Shown: positions 1-5,095 of the stretch, piece after piece | Layout: every line of letters begins with the position of its first letter | Numbering within the stretch: position 1 is the first letter of the stretch | NCBI GenBank assembly: GCA_041686915.1 | Contig: JAWLDB010000177.1 | Coordinates: 1-5,526, forward strand | Origin: JAWLDB01 sp041686915 | Lineage (GTDB): Bacteria; Bacillota; UBA994; UBA5500 | DNA: 5,526 nt | Reading direction: 5' to 3' | Notes under the pieces: generated by a model | The model's input: only the letters and a program-made list of their open reading frames with translations | What the model was told of the DNA's origin: nothing | Database searches by the model: none | Translations under genes and position numbers: made by a program

Positions 1-1
1 G

Positions 2-109
2 AAGCACCTAACTGCCATGGCCTATCCTAAGCATGACCCCATGATCCAACTTAAGCACGCAGCCAAAATCGGCATGGGTAACCTCGAATATGAGCTGATC
101 AAGCTCTAG
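2..109 (+). CDS. C-terminal end of an unidentified protein (5' end outside window)
   Basis: The frame starting at base 2 is open from the window edge to a TAG at 107-109 and encodes 35 residues ending in GMGNLEYELIKL. The stretch is soluble-looking, with mixed charged and hydrophobic residues and no membrane segment. The gene points toward selD, so the two are convergent with about 160 bases between their stops. I do not recognise the family from this tail. An internal ATG at 17-19 has no convincing ribosome binding site, so this is more likely the end of a longer gene than a 30-residue peptide. The call rests on the open frame and plausible codon use; it could still be a chance open frame. 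Confidence 0.55.
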   Translation, partial: KHLTAMAYPKHDPMIQLKHAAKIGMGNLEYELIKL

Positions 110-159
110 GCAAGCCACAGGGACGGACTATGACTTACAGTAACACTCACCGGGTGCTG

Positions 160-204
160 AAAAAGCAAGAAGTGATGGTGCCGTCACTGGCCCATCACTT
201 CTTG
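160..204 (-). terminator. Rho-independent terminator of the lysR-selD unit
   Basis: A perfect 13-bp inverted repeat pairs 166-178 with 192-204 (CAAGAAGTGATGG / CCATCACTTCTTG). The 13-base loop can form three more G-C pairs (180-182 with 189-191), with T179 bulged. Read on the minus strand the hairpin is followed by C and TTTTT (164-160). It lies 69 bases after the selD stop, so it should end the lysR-selD transcript. On the plus strand there is no T-tract after the stem, so its effect on the incoming upstream gene is uncertain. Confidence 0.8.
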
Positions 205-272
205 ATACTTGCGAGTGTCTATACCTGTCGCAACTTGGCGGAACTGGTTATTTCCCCGGAAATGTGAGCTGG

Positions 273-1316
273 CTATGGATGAACGCGTAAAGCGTGTTCG
301 CCCCTTCGCTCAACCCTGCCAATTATGCTGGCAGGCACATCAGCATCCCGTAGCTGCCTGAGGATGTTGTTCGCTTCTAAACCAGGTACCGTTACAACCA
401 ACCCTCCAGATGTCTGCGGATCAAATAGCGCGTCTTGCACAGCCAGCGATATACTGTCTTCAATTGCTACCGCTTCGCCGACAAACTCACGGTTACGGTA
501 AGCTCCTGCTGGCACCAGTCCCATCCGAGCTGTTTCAAGAGTACCTGGCAGGATTGGCACTTGACTGGCATCCAGCACTATGGTCACGCTGCTAGCCTTG
601 GCCATTTCAAACAGATGACCCATCAAACCAAAACCGGTTATATCCGTGCAAGCGTGAACCTTGCCAATCTGGCGCAGAACTTCAGTCGGCCGCTTGTTCA
701 GCATGGTCATTGTATCCACCATGACACGCTCATGCTCCTGGTCAAGCAGACCAGCTTTCAGCGCGGTAGCCAAAATACCCGTGCCAATTGCCTTGGTGAT
801 GATCAAAGCATCTCCCGGCTTGGCTTTACCGTTGGTCCATACTTGGTCAGGGCTGATAATTCCAGTTACGGCCATACCAAACTTAGGCTCTGGATTCTCT
901 ACGGTATGTCCTCCCAGCAGGATAACGCCTGCTTCCTGACACTTGTCAGATCCGCCCCGGAGTATCTCTCCCATCTCCTCTTCAGTGAGGCAAGTCGGGA
1001 AACACGCTATGTTCAGGGCGGTCAATGGTAAAGCACCCATCGCATAGACATCGCTTAAAGAATTGGCGGCTGCGATTTGTCCAAACAGATATGGGTCATC
1101 AACAATTGGCGAGAAGAAGTCTACAGTTTGCACGAGAGCCTTCTCCTCATCGATTAGAAATACCCCCGCATCATCGGCTGTCTCGGGGCCAACCAAAACC
1201 CTTGGATCAGTGATGCGAGGTAGCTTACTCAAAATCTTATCCAGGGCACCCGGCCCCAGTTTACTGGCTCAGCCAGAAGTAGTGGATAGCTCAGTCAGTC
1301 TGTGCTTTTTTGCCAT
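273..1316 (-). CDS. selD: Selenide, water dikinase (selenophosphate synthetase), selenocysteine-containing, TGA recoded
   Basis: SelD is a cytosolic enzyme that makes selenophosphate from selenide and ATP, releasing AMP and phosphate; selenophosphate is the donor for Sec-tRNA and selenouridine. The ATG at 1316 follows a GGGGGAG ribosome binding site by 4 bases and gives 347 residues, the usual family length, if the TGA at 1271-1269 is read as Sec16. The context SGU-ASK-LGPGAL matches the SelD catalytic loop: U16 and K19 have the same spacing as Cys17 and Lys20 of E. coli SelD. Further family motifs are DDAGVF (48-53), TVDFFSPIVDDPY (64-76), AANSLSDVYAMG (83-94), GGHTVENPEPKFG (135-147), TDITGFGLMGH (224-234) and LFDPQTSGGL (297-306). 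Starting at the TTG at 1232 would remove Sec16 and Lys19, so that start is wrong. The lysR stop is 11 bases upstream, implying co-transcription. Confidence 0.96.
1241..1271 (-). promoter_or_regulatory. Sec-encoding UGA codon with SECIS-like hairpin in selD
   Basis: The in-frame TGA is at 1271-1269. A hairpin follows: CTGGGGC (1259-1253), loop CGGGT (1252-1248), GCCCTGG (1247-1241), giving seven pairs including two G-U wobbles. Sixteen bases separate the TGA from the apical loop. Bacterial SECIS elements lie just downstream of UGA with a short G-containing loop, recognised by SelB; the loop here contains GGU, as in the E. coli fdhF element. The UGA call is strong because it falls on the known catalytic position. 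The exact fold is inferred by eye. Confidence 0.75.
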
Positions 1317-1327
1317 GTTTCTCCCCC

Positions 1328-2239
1328 CTACTTGTGCTCAGGCAGTGAGACCAAACCACGTTGCCTAAGTTGGGACAATAATTCATCAGCTGCCAGAGTT
1401 CGAAAGCGGTCGGGGTAGGCTACTACGTGGAACCTGCGCGTAATCCGTAAACCAGCTACTCTGGCAATCGCGACACGCCCTAGTGCCAATGCATCTCCTA
1501 ACGCCCACTTGGAGCAGAAGGCTACGCCCAATCCACTCTCCACCGCAGTCAGCACTGCGCTACTACTTCCAGCCGTGAACACAGTGTGTAACTGTTCTGG
1601 CTGCAAACGCAAGCTTCGCAGAGCCCGCTCATAGCTATGACGGGTACCCGACCCCTCTTCCCTGCCAACAAAGGGCTGTTCCTTTAGATGATTAGGAGCA
1701 ACTTCCCTGCCAGCCCACTGGTGTCCGGCAGGCACTGTCAACAGCAGTTCATCCTCTGCCAATGGATCAGACTCCATTCGTGAATTATCCTGCAGGCTAC
1801 CCACGACTCCAAAATCTATCCGTTTGGAATCCAGCCATTCCATGATCTGGTCACTATCGCCTATCTCCAGAACGATGCGCACCTTAGGGTGCTGCTTCAT
1901 GAAAGAGCTTAGCATGGTAGGTAGTATGTATTCCCCAGGGATGGTACTCGCGCCGATACGCACCGGCCCGCTAATCTCTCCGGTAAGCTGATTAACCAGA
2001 GTCCGGGTCTGACGCAGGCGGTTGAACACTTCCTCTCCGAAGCTGACCAAGGCATGCCCGGCCGGAGTTAACTCACAAGTGCGGGCGTTTCTAACGACCA
2101 GTTGTGCCCCCAATTCTTCTTCCAACGATTGGATTTGCAGGCTGACAGCTGGCTGGGTTAGGCCTATTTGCCTGGCAGCAGCCGAAAAACTGCCATACTC
2201 TTTTACCGCCAGCAGCGTCTGTAGGTAATTAAGATTCAA
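1328..2239 (-). CDS. LysR-family transcriptional regulator, probably selenium-metabolism associated
   Basis: This is a 303-residue LysR-type DNA-binding regulator. The N-terminal winged helix-turn-helix covers roughly residues 3-60, with the signature FSAAARQIGLTQPAVSLQIQ at 18-37 followed by LEEELG. A linker helix leads to the effector-binding domain from about residue 91, which carries the CysB-like segment GASTIPGEYILP (96-107). I chose the TTG at 2239 because GGAGGTG lies 7 bases upstream and family homology begins at once (NLNYLQTLLAV). A longer frame back to 2281 would add 14 residues unlike the family and would start at or beyond the predicted transcript start. The gene sits 11 bases ahead of selD in one transcript. 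NCBI describes a LysR group associated with selenium metabolism in Firmicutes; membership is inferred from this linkage. Its ligand is unknown. Confidence 0.9.
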   Translation of the reverse strand: MNLNYLQTLLAVKEYGSFSAAARQIGLTQPAVSLQIQSLEEELGAQLVVRNARTCELTPAGHALVSFGEEVFNRLRQTRTLVNQLTGEISGPVRIGASTIPGEYILPTMLSSFMKQHPKVRIVLEIGDSDQIMEWLDSKRIDFGVVGSLQDNSRMESDPLAEDELLLTVPAGHQWAGREVAPNHLKEQPFVGREEGSGTRHSYERALRSLRLQPEQLHTVFTAGSSSAVLTAVESGLGVAFCSKWALGDALALGRVAIARVAGLRITRRFHVVAYPDRFRTLAADELLSQLRQRGLVSLPEHK

Positions 2240-2246
2240 CGCGGCG

Positions 2247-2253
2247 CACCTCC
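2247..2253 (-). promoter_or_regulatory. Ribosome binding site fixing the TTG start of the LysR gene
   Basis: The minus strand reads GGAGGTG, then 7 bases (CGCCGCG), then TTG AAT CTT. This near-perfect Shine-Dalgarno at ideal spacing decides for the TTG at 2239-2237 over the upstream in-frame TTG at 2281. The ATG overlapping this site (minus strand, 2255) is in another frame and stops after eight codons. Confidence 0.8.
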
Positions 2254-2286
2254 ATAACCCTAGCTTATACCCAAACCTCAAGTCGA

Positions 2287-2316
2287 ATTATATACCCGCA
2301 ATGATTGTTTAGGCAA
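2287..2316 (-). promoter_or_regulatory. Sigma-A type promoter for lysR-selD
   Basis: On the minus strand there is a -35-like TTGCCT (2316-2311), an 18-base spacer and a perfect -10 TATAAT (2292-2287). Transcription would begin near 2280, giving a leader of about 40 bases before the LysR start. The -35 lies only about 10 bases beyond the T-tract of the thiT terminator, so the two units are packed tightly but separated. Confidence 0.65.
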
Positions 2317-2325
2317 CTGGCAGGC

Positions 2326-2358
2326 AAAAAACAGACAGCCGGGCAAACCCGGCTGTCT
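2326..2358 (-). terminator. Rho-independent terminator of thiT
   Basis: A perfect 11-bp stem pairs 2333-2343 with 2348-2358 (AGACAGCCGGG / CCCGGCTGTCT) around a 4-base loop. On the minus strand it is followed by G and TTTTTT (2331-2326). It begins 9 bases after the thiT stop codon, a textbook position. Confidence 0.92.
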
Positions 2359-2367
2359 CATCGATTC

Positions 2368-2886
2368 TCAGTCAAGAATCCTCGCTCGTTTAGCGTATGG
2401 TAGCAGGACATAAAAGAAAGCAATACTGATGGCAAGTTGGGGCAATAAGTAGGTTGCGTTATACACCACGCTATAAACCATAGGATTCATTCCTTCCGGT
2501 GCTGAGCTTGCCCAGAATACTATCCCAGACAAGAAGTGGAAGAGAAACCGCCCGGCAGTACCAGCAGTCAGGGCCAACCATAGTGGACGTTTGATGTATC
2601 CCACCAGTCCCAGCGCTGCAAAAGGTAGAGGGTAGTCCAGCAGTACTTGTGCCCAGTGTAATATGTAGGGCTTGGGCAACATGTTCAGAAGACCGTAGGC
2701 CGCCCCTACCAACAAACCCGAATAACCACCCCAGCGGAGAGCAAAGAGGAATAGAGGTAGCATTTCCAAAGATACTGAACCACCAAAGGGCATCTCCCAT
2801 AGTTTCACGAAAGTACCAAGCACCCAGGCCAAAGCCAGAGTAATCCCGGCCTCAGCTACCCAAAGTGTACGACTACGACGCTGCAT
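2368..2886 (-). CDS. thiT: ECF transporter thiamine-binding S component ThiT
   Basis: This 172-residue integral membrane protein is the substrate-capturing S component of an energy-coupling factor importer for thiamine. It would dock with a shared EcfA/EcfA'/EcfT module, none of which is encoded in the window. About six hydrophobic segments span the protein. Family hallmarks are GGSVSLEMLPLFLFALRWG (35-53), the PYILHWAQVLLDYP stretch (73-86), and HFLSGIVFWA (117-126) followed by YSVVYNATYLLP (138-149). H117, G121, W125, Y138 and N143 have the same relative spacing as the thiamine-binding residues H125, G129, W133, Y146 and N151 that I recall from Lactococcus lactis ThiT. The length is normal for the family. 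The ATG at 2886 follows GAGGAGG by 10 bases. A TPP riboswitch directly upstream independently supports thiamine as the substrate. Confidence 0.95.
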   Translation of the reverse strand: MQRRSRTLWVAEAGITLALAWVLGTFVKLWEMPFGGSVSLEMLPLFLFALRWGGYSGLLVGAAYGLLNMLPKPYILHWAQVLLDYPLPFAALGLVGYIKRPLWLALTAGTAGRFLFHFLSGIVFWASSAPEGMNPMVYSVVYNATYLLPQLAISIAFFYVLLPYAKRARILD

Positions 2887-2922
2887 AAAAAAACCGCCTC
2901 CTCAAAATAGTGGCGGGGGCGG
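2887..2922 (-). promoter_or_regulatory. Expression platform of the thiT riboswitch: terminator-like hairpin containing the SD
   Basis: On the minus strand CCGCCCCC (2922-2915) pairs with GGAGGCGG (2901-2894), with one C-A mismatch, around a 13-base loop. Seven T residues (2893-2887) follow and abut the ATG of thiT. The 3' arm includes most of the Shine-Dalgarno sequence GAGGAGG (2903-2897). The hairpin could therefore stop transcription and also hide the ribosome binding site. The sequences are seen directly; the mechanism is inferred. Confidence 0.7.
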
Positions 2923-3006
2923 ATGGCTTCCCTGCACTGGCATTACCCAGACAGGTCCCAAGGGTTCGGAATTGCTTCCGTCTCAGCTAATGCGCCCCTA
3001 GCTCCC
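2923..3006 (-). promoter_or_regulatory. TPP riboswitch (THI element) upstream of thiT
   Basis: The minus strand carries the conserved TPP aptamer pieces in order: GGGGCGC (2998-2992), GCTGAGA (2987-2981), a P3 hairpin CGGAA/TTCCG, ACCC, and the P4/P5 half CCTG-TCTGG-GTAATG-CCAG-TG-CAGG followed by GAAG. P5 (CTGG/CCAG) with its TAATGCC loop and P4 (CCTG/CAGG) form as expected. A short P1 can pair GGA-GCT near 3005 with AGC-(CA)-TCC near 2923. This class binds thiamine pyrophosphate and normally lowers expression of thiamine genes. The exact P1 boundaries are by eye. Confidence 0.93.
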
Positions 3007-3010
3007 CCTA

Positions 3011-3040
3011 ATTATATATCCCTTATAGCGTTGCCTGCAA
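3011..3040 (-). promoter_or_regulatory. Sigma-A type promoter for the TPP riboswitch-thiT transcript
   Basis: On the minus strand TTGCAG (3040-3035), an 18-base spacer and a perfect TATAAT (3016-3011) precede the aptamer. Transcription would start near 3004, almost exactly at the 5' edge of the TPP aptamer, which supports the assignment. The -35 is only 20 bases past the stop of the DUF559 gene, and I see no terminator between them, so some read-through is possible. Confidence 0.7.
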
Positions 3041-3060
3041 CAACATGGTTCAATCTTCCG

Positions 3061-3582
3061 CTATCGCTTGCGCTTATGCCCATCCTTATCGGGAATCTCT
3101 CTTTCCAGTGCCTTGAGGAACATCTCCCGTTCCAGATCGCGCTTGCTTTTCTGCTGTTCTGTTGGCTTAAGCGGCGCCTTACGCTCAGCTTGCTGCTTTT
3201 CCTTGGCTTCCAACTGCTTTTTTAGGGCCTGTAGCTGCGGTGTGTTGAGTGGAGCCAGCACGTTCATCCCCTCGTCCCCCTTGGCTCCAGCTTTGGCCTT
3301 TACGTCCTGGACGAAATGCCTAAGCTTGTACTCGTTAGCCACGTCTGCATTGGTGATGCGGAGCAGATCATACCCTCTGTCCAGCAGCCATCGATCCTTC
3401 TCTGCATCGCGCTTGACATTGCCGCGGCTGTAGTGGTGAAAGCCATCTACTTCTATCACCAGTTTGCCGGCGACTACAAAATCCACTTCATATGGCCCTA
3501 GAAAGGTATTGGCCTGATAGGATACTCCCGCTTTGCGGAGGGCTTCTGCCAGTTTTGCCTCTGCTTTGGTGACATGAGTCAT
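3061..3582 (-). CDS. DUF559 / Vsr-like endonuclease-fold protein with charged C-terminal tail
   Basis: This 173-residue soluble protein has an N-terminal DUF559 domain, a PD-(D/E)xK-like fold related to very-short-patch-repair endonucleases. Matching features are TKAEAKLAEALRKAG (5-19, with E8), GPYEVDFVV (29-37, with D34), KLVIEVDGFHH (40-50, with E44, D46, H49 and H50) and KRDAEKDRWLLDRGYDLLRI (57-76). D34, E44 and D46 are candidate metal ligands. Residues from about 115 to 173 are rich in Lys, Glu, Arg and Gln, predicted helical, and end in a basic DGHKRKR. The ATG at 3582 is chosen because GGGAGG lies 7 bases upstream and homology starts there; the frame is open back to 3666 but those 28 residues are unlike the family. 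No methylase or restriction gene is nearby, so a Vsr-type repair role is not supported by context. Substrate and function are unknown. Confidence 0.87.
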   Translation of the reverse strand: MTHVTKAEAKLAEALRKAGVSYQANTFLGPYEVDFVVAGKLVIEVDGFHHYSRGNVKRDAEKDRWLLDRGYDLLRITNADVANEYKLRHFVQDVKAKAGAKGDEGMNVLAPLNTPQLQALKKQLEAKEKQQAERKAPLKPTEQQKSKRDLEREMFLKALEREIPDKDGHKRKR

Positions 3583-3651
3583 GATTTGGCCTCCCGTTAA
3601 TGCTGAATTCTGCAAAATTATTTTAAAAGCTAATATATGATTATGGTTTTC

Positions 3652-3660
3652 TGCTATAAT
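3652..3660 (+). promoter_or_regulatory. Extended -10 promoter candidate for the MarR gene
   Basis: TGCTATAAT (3652-3660) is an extended -10 (TGnTATAAT). No good -35 is visible 17 bases upstream, which is tolerable for an extended -10. A small inverted repeat CTATA-7-TATAG (3654-3670) overlaps the -10 and would be a natural operator position for the MarR protein, but it is AT-rich and could be chance. The start of transcription would be near 3667, about 70 bases before the MarR start. Confidence 0.45.
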
Positions 3661-3725
3661 GTCCATATAGTAGTATGTGCAAATCTATACTCCCACTGAA
3701 CATAAACATTATATCCCACTTTTAT

Positions 3726-3732
3726 GGAGGTG
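3726..3732 (+). promoter_or_regulatory. Ribosome binding site deciding the MarR start
   Basis: GGAGGTG at 3726-3732 lies 6 bases before the ATG at 3739. The upstream in-frame ATG at 3724 overlaps this site and has no ribosome binding site of its own, so it is not the start. Confidence 0.8.
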
Positions 3733-3738
3733 AAAGCC

Positions 3739-4182
3739 ATGTTGGCAAAGGAATGGGAGAACTTCATTAATCTACTGCCACGCTTATTCAAGCGTATGCA
3801 TGAAAAGGCAAGGATAGCTGGAGACCCTAAGCCTACTGTTGAGTATACCACGGCTCAGATCAATACGCTGAACGCCATTGCCTCCAAGAACGAATGGCGC
3901 ATGAGTGACCTGTCAGAGCGTTTGCGTGTATCTGCTGGAAGCTTGACCACCATGGTCAATCGATTGATCGATGCTGGATTGGTTACCCGCACCCGCAGCG
4001 AATTGGACAGGCGGGTCGTAACTGTCAAGGTCACGGAGAAGGGCCAAGATTTGATTGATGCCAGCCGTAAACGCGTGATGCGCAACCTGCAGGCAGTCTT
4101 AGCTGAACTGCCTCCGGAAGATCACTCTAAGCTGAATGAGGCGTTGGAGACGGTTGTCTCTATCCTAAACAAGATTGTATAG
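3739..4182 (+). CDS. MarR-family transcriptional regulator
   Basis: This 147-residue winged helix-turn-helix protein has the usual MarR length and layout. An N-terminal dimerisation helix (about 3-27) is followed by the DNA-binding domain: TTAQINTLNAIA (37-48), MSDLSERLRVSAGSLTTMVNRLIDAGLV (55-82, recognition helix about 66-79) and the wing SELDRRVVTVKVTEKG (87-102), which carries the MarR signature D-R-R then T-x-K-G. Long C-terminal helices (103-146) complete the dimer. MarR proteins usually repress themselves and a neighbouring gene, often a membrane protein, and release DNA on binding small molecules. The next gene on the same strand encodes a DUF1189 membrane protein, a candidate target. 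No cysteine is present, so thiol redox sensing is unlikely. The ligand cannot be read from the sequence. Confidence 0.92.
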   Translation: MLAKEWENFINLLPRLFKRMHEKARIAGDPKPTVEYTTAQINTLNAIASKNEWRMSDLSERLRVSAGSLTTMVNRLIDAGLVTRTRSELDRRVVTVKVTEKGQDLIDASRKRVMRNLQAVLAELPPEDHSKLNEALETVVSILNKIV

Positions 4183-4186
4183 CAGT

Positions 4187-4213
4187 GAGGCAGCCTGGCT
4201 GCCTCTTTGTTTT
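4187..4213 (+). terminator. Intrinsic terminator between marR and DUF1189
   Basis: GAGGCAG (4187-4193) pairs with CTGCCTC (4199-4205) around CCTGG, followed by TTTGTTTT (4206-4213). It begins 4 bases after the MarR stop and ends 31 bases before the next start. It should at least reduce read-through into DUF1189, which has no clear promoter of its own in the remaining gap. Confidence 0.85.
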
Positions 4214-4244
4214 GGAACAATAATTCGAAGGGAGAGAACCAATC

Positions 4245-5021
4245 ATGGAGCGAAGGATTAGTATGCTACAGCGACTTCCACGCAGCATTACGGACTTCAA
4301 GATCTACGGTCTCTATGCGCAGGAGACCTTCGGCCGGGCTATGCTATACGTATTACTGTTAGCGGTGCTTAGCACCGCGCTAGTAGGTGGTCGCACTGCC
4401 TGGGAGATAAATGAGGGAATTGATGACCTGGTGCGTTCACTAACCAGCGATATGCCCTGGTTTGAAGTATCCAATGGACGGCTATCTATGGATGCAGAGA
4501 TGCCTTTGGTAATGGAGGATGATGGCCACAATATTCTGATTATCGATACTACGGGTAATACAGCGCCATCGCTACTTGATAATTATCAGGAAGGCATTCT
4601 GATTACTCACGACACCATCTACCGCAAGAAGAACTGGGTAGAGACCACCCAAATCAGTTTGGAGCAGATGAACATCAACCTGGACAAAGACCAGCTGCTT
4701 AATCTTGTTCCGTTGCTGAAGCTGATTTCTTTTGCGGTGATCTTTTTCCTATTCCTGTTCTTTTTAGTTGCTCCGCTGGTCAGTGCGCTGATGGTCTCCG
4801 CGATTGGCCAGTTTTTCAACAAGCCGAAGCTGCCCTTCGCTGCCCTCTACAAGATGAGCTTGTACGCACTAACGTTGCCGATGACACTATTTGCCTTGTC
4901 GAGTTTTCTGCCCTTTGATATCCCCTACTTCTTTTGGATTTATCACGGCATCGCGTTGGTCTACCTGAAGCGTGCCCTTGATACCACAGGGGAACAGGCA
5001 CCACCGGCTATCCTGGCCTAG
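4245..5021 (+). CDS. DUF1189 family membrane protein
   Basis: This 258-residue protein has the DUF1189 architecture, the family of Bacillus YvdJ, which is annotated by some databases with maltodextrin genes although its biochemical role is unknown. A short cytoplasmic N-terminus (1-31, PRSITDFKIYGLYAQETFGRA region) leads to membrane segment 1 (about 32-49), an extracytoplasmic domain (about 50-152) with acidic patches and strands such as NILIIDTTG (96-104), then membrane segments at about 154-187 (long, strongly hydrophobic, with FFLFLFF), 204-222 and 225-242, and a short tail. The ATG at 4245 has AGGGAGAG 8 bases upstream. An ATG at 4263 with AAGGA 5 bases upstream is a possible alternative start. 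It follows marR in the same direction but with a terminator between, so shared transcription would need read-through. No sugar genes are nearby, so I assign no substrate. Confidence 0.85.
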   Translation: MERRISMLQRLPRSITDFKIYGLYAQETFGRAMLYVLLLAVLSTALVGGRTAWEINEGIDDLVRSLTSDMPWFEVSNGRLSMDAEMPLVMEDDGHNILIIDTTGNTAPSLLDNYQEGILITHDTIYRKKNWVETTQISLEQMNINLDKDQLLNLVPLLKLISFAVIFFLFLFFLVAPLVSALMVSAIGQFFNKPKLPFAALYKMSLYALTLPMTLFALSSFLPFDIPYFFWIYHGIALVYLKRALDTTGEQAPPAILA

Positions 5022-5037
5022 CTTACGCTTCGAAGCA

Positions 5038-5065
5038 GACAGACCCGCTTTAAGGCGGGTCTGTC
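5038..5065. terminator. Strong hairpin between convergent DUF1189 and GNAT genes, probable bidirectional terminator
   Basis: A perfect 11-bp stem pairs 5038-5048 with 5055-5065 (GACAGACCCGC / GCGGGTCTGTC) around TTTAAG. It lies 16 bases after the DUF1189 stop and 30 bases after the GNAT stop on the other strand. Neither strand has a T-tract directly after the stem, so it may act with Rho or mainly as a 3'-end stabiliser. Position and stability suggest termination for both genes. Confidence 0.55.
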
Positions 5066-5095
5066 CCATTATGGCCATAGTTATCTAGTTCTGTT

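Noticed and set aside
435..1031. Long plus-strand open frame of 198 codons opposite selD
   Set aside because: It is antisense to strongly conserved selD motifs, has no ribosome binding site and its product resembles no protein family.
273..1232. selD starting at the TTG at 1232 as a complete 319-residue protein
   Set aside because: It lacks the catalytic Sec/Cys and Lys loop and has no ribosome binding site; reading through the TGA to the ATG at 1316 restores the whole conserved N-terminus.
1269..1271. TGA as a nonsense mutation making selD a pseudogene
   Set aside because: The TGA is exactly at the known Sec/Cys position, is followed by a SECIS-like hairpin, and both flanks are fully conserved without other damage.
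2471..2800. Minus-strand 109-codon frame inside thiT
   Set aside because: It overlaps thiT in another frame; thiT carries the ThiT family motifs and the riboswitch, while this frame has none.
2923..3225. Plus-strand 100-codon hydrophobic frame
   Set aside because: It runs through the antisense of the TPP aptamer and the DUF559 coding sequence, so its hydrophobicity is a by-product of the complementary strand.
3583..3666. 28-residue N-terminal extension of the DUF559 protein
   Set aside because: The extension has no family similarity and includes the AT-rich promoter region; GGAGG 7 bases before the ATG at 3582 fixes the shorter start.
4619..5078. Three minus-strand frames opposite the DUF1189 gene
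   Set aside because: They are shadows of a gene with clear membrane segments and a good ribosome binding site, and they show no family features.
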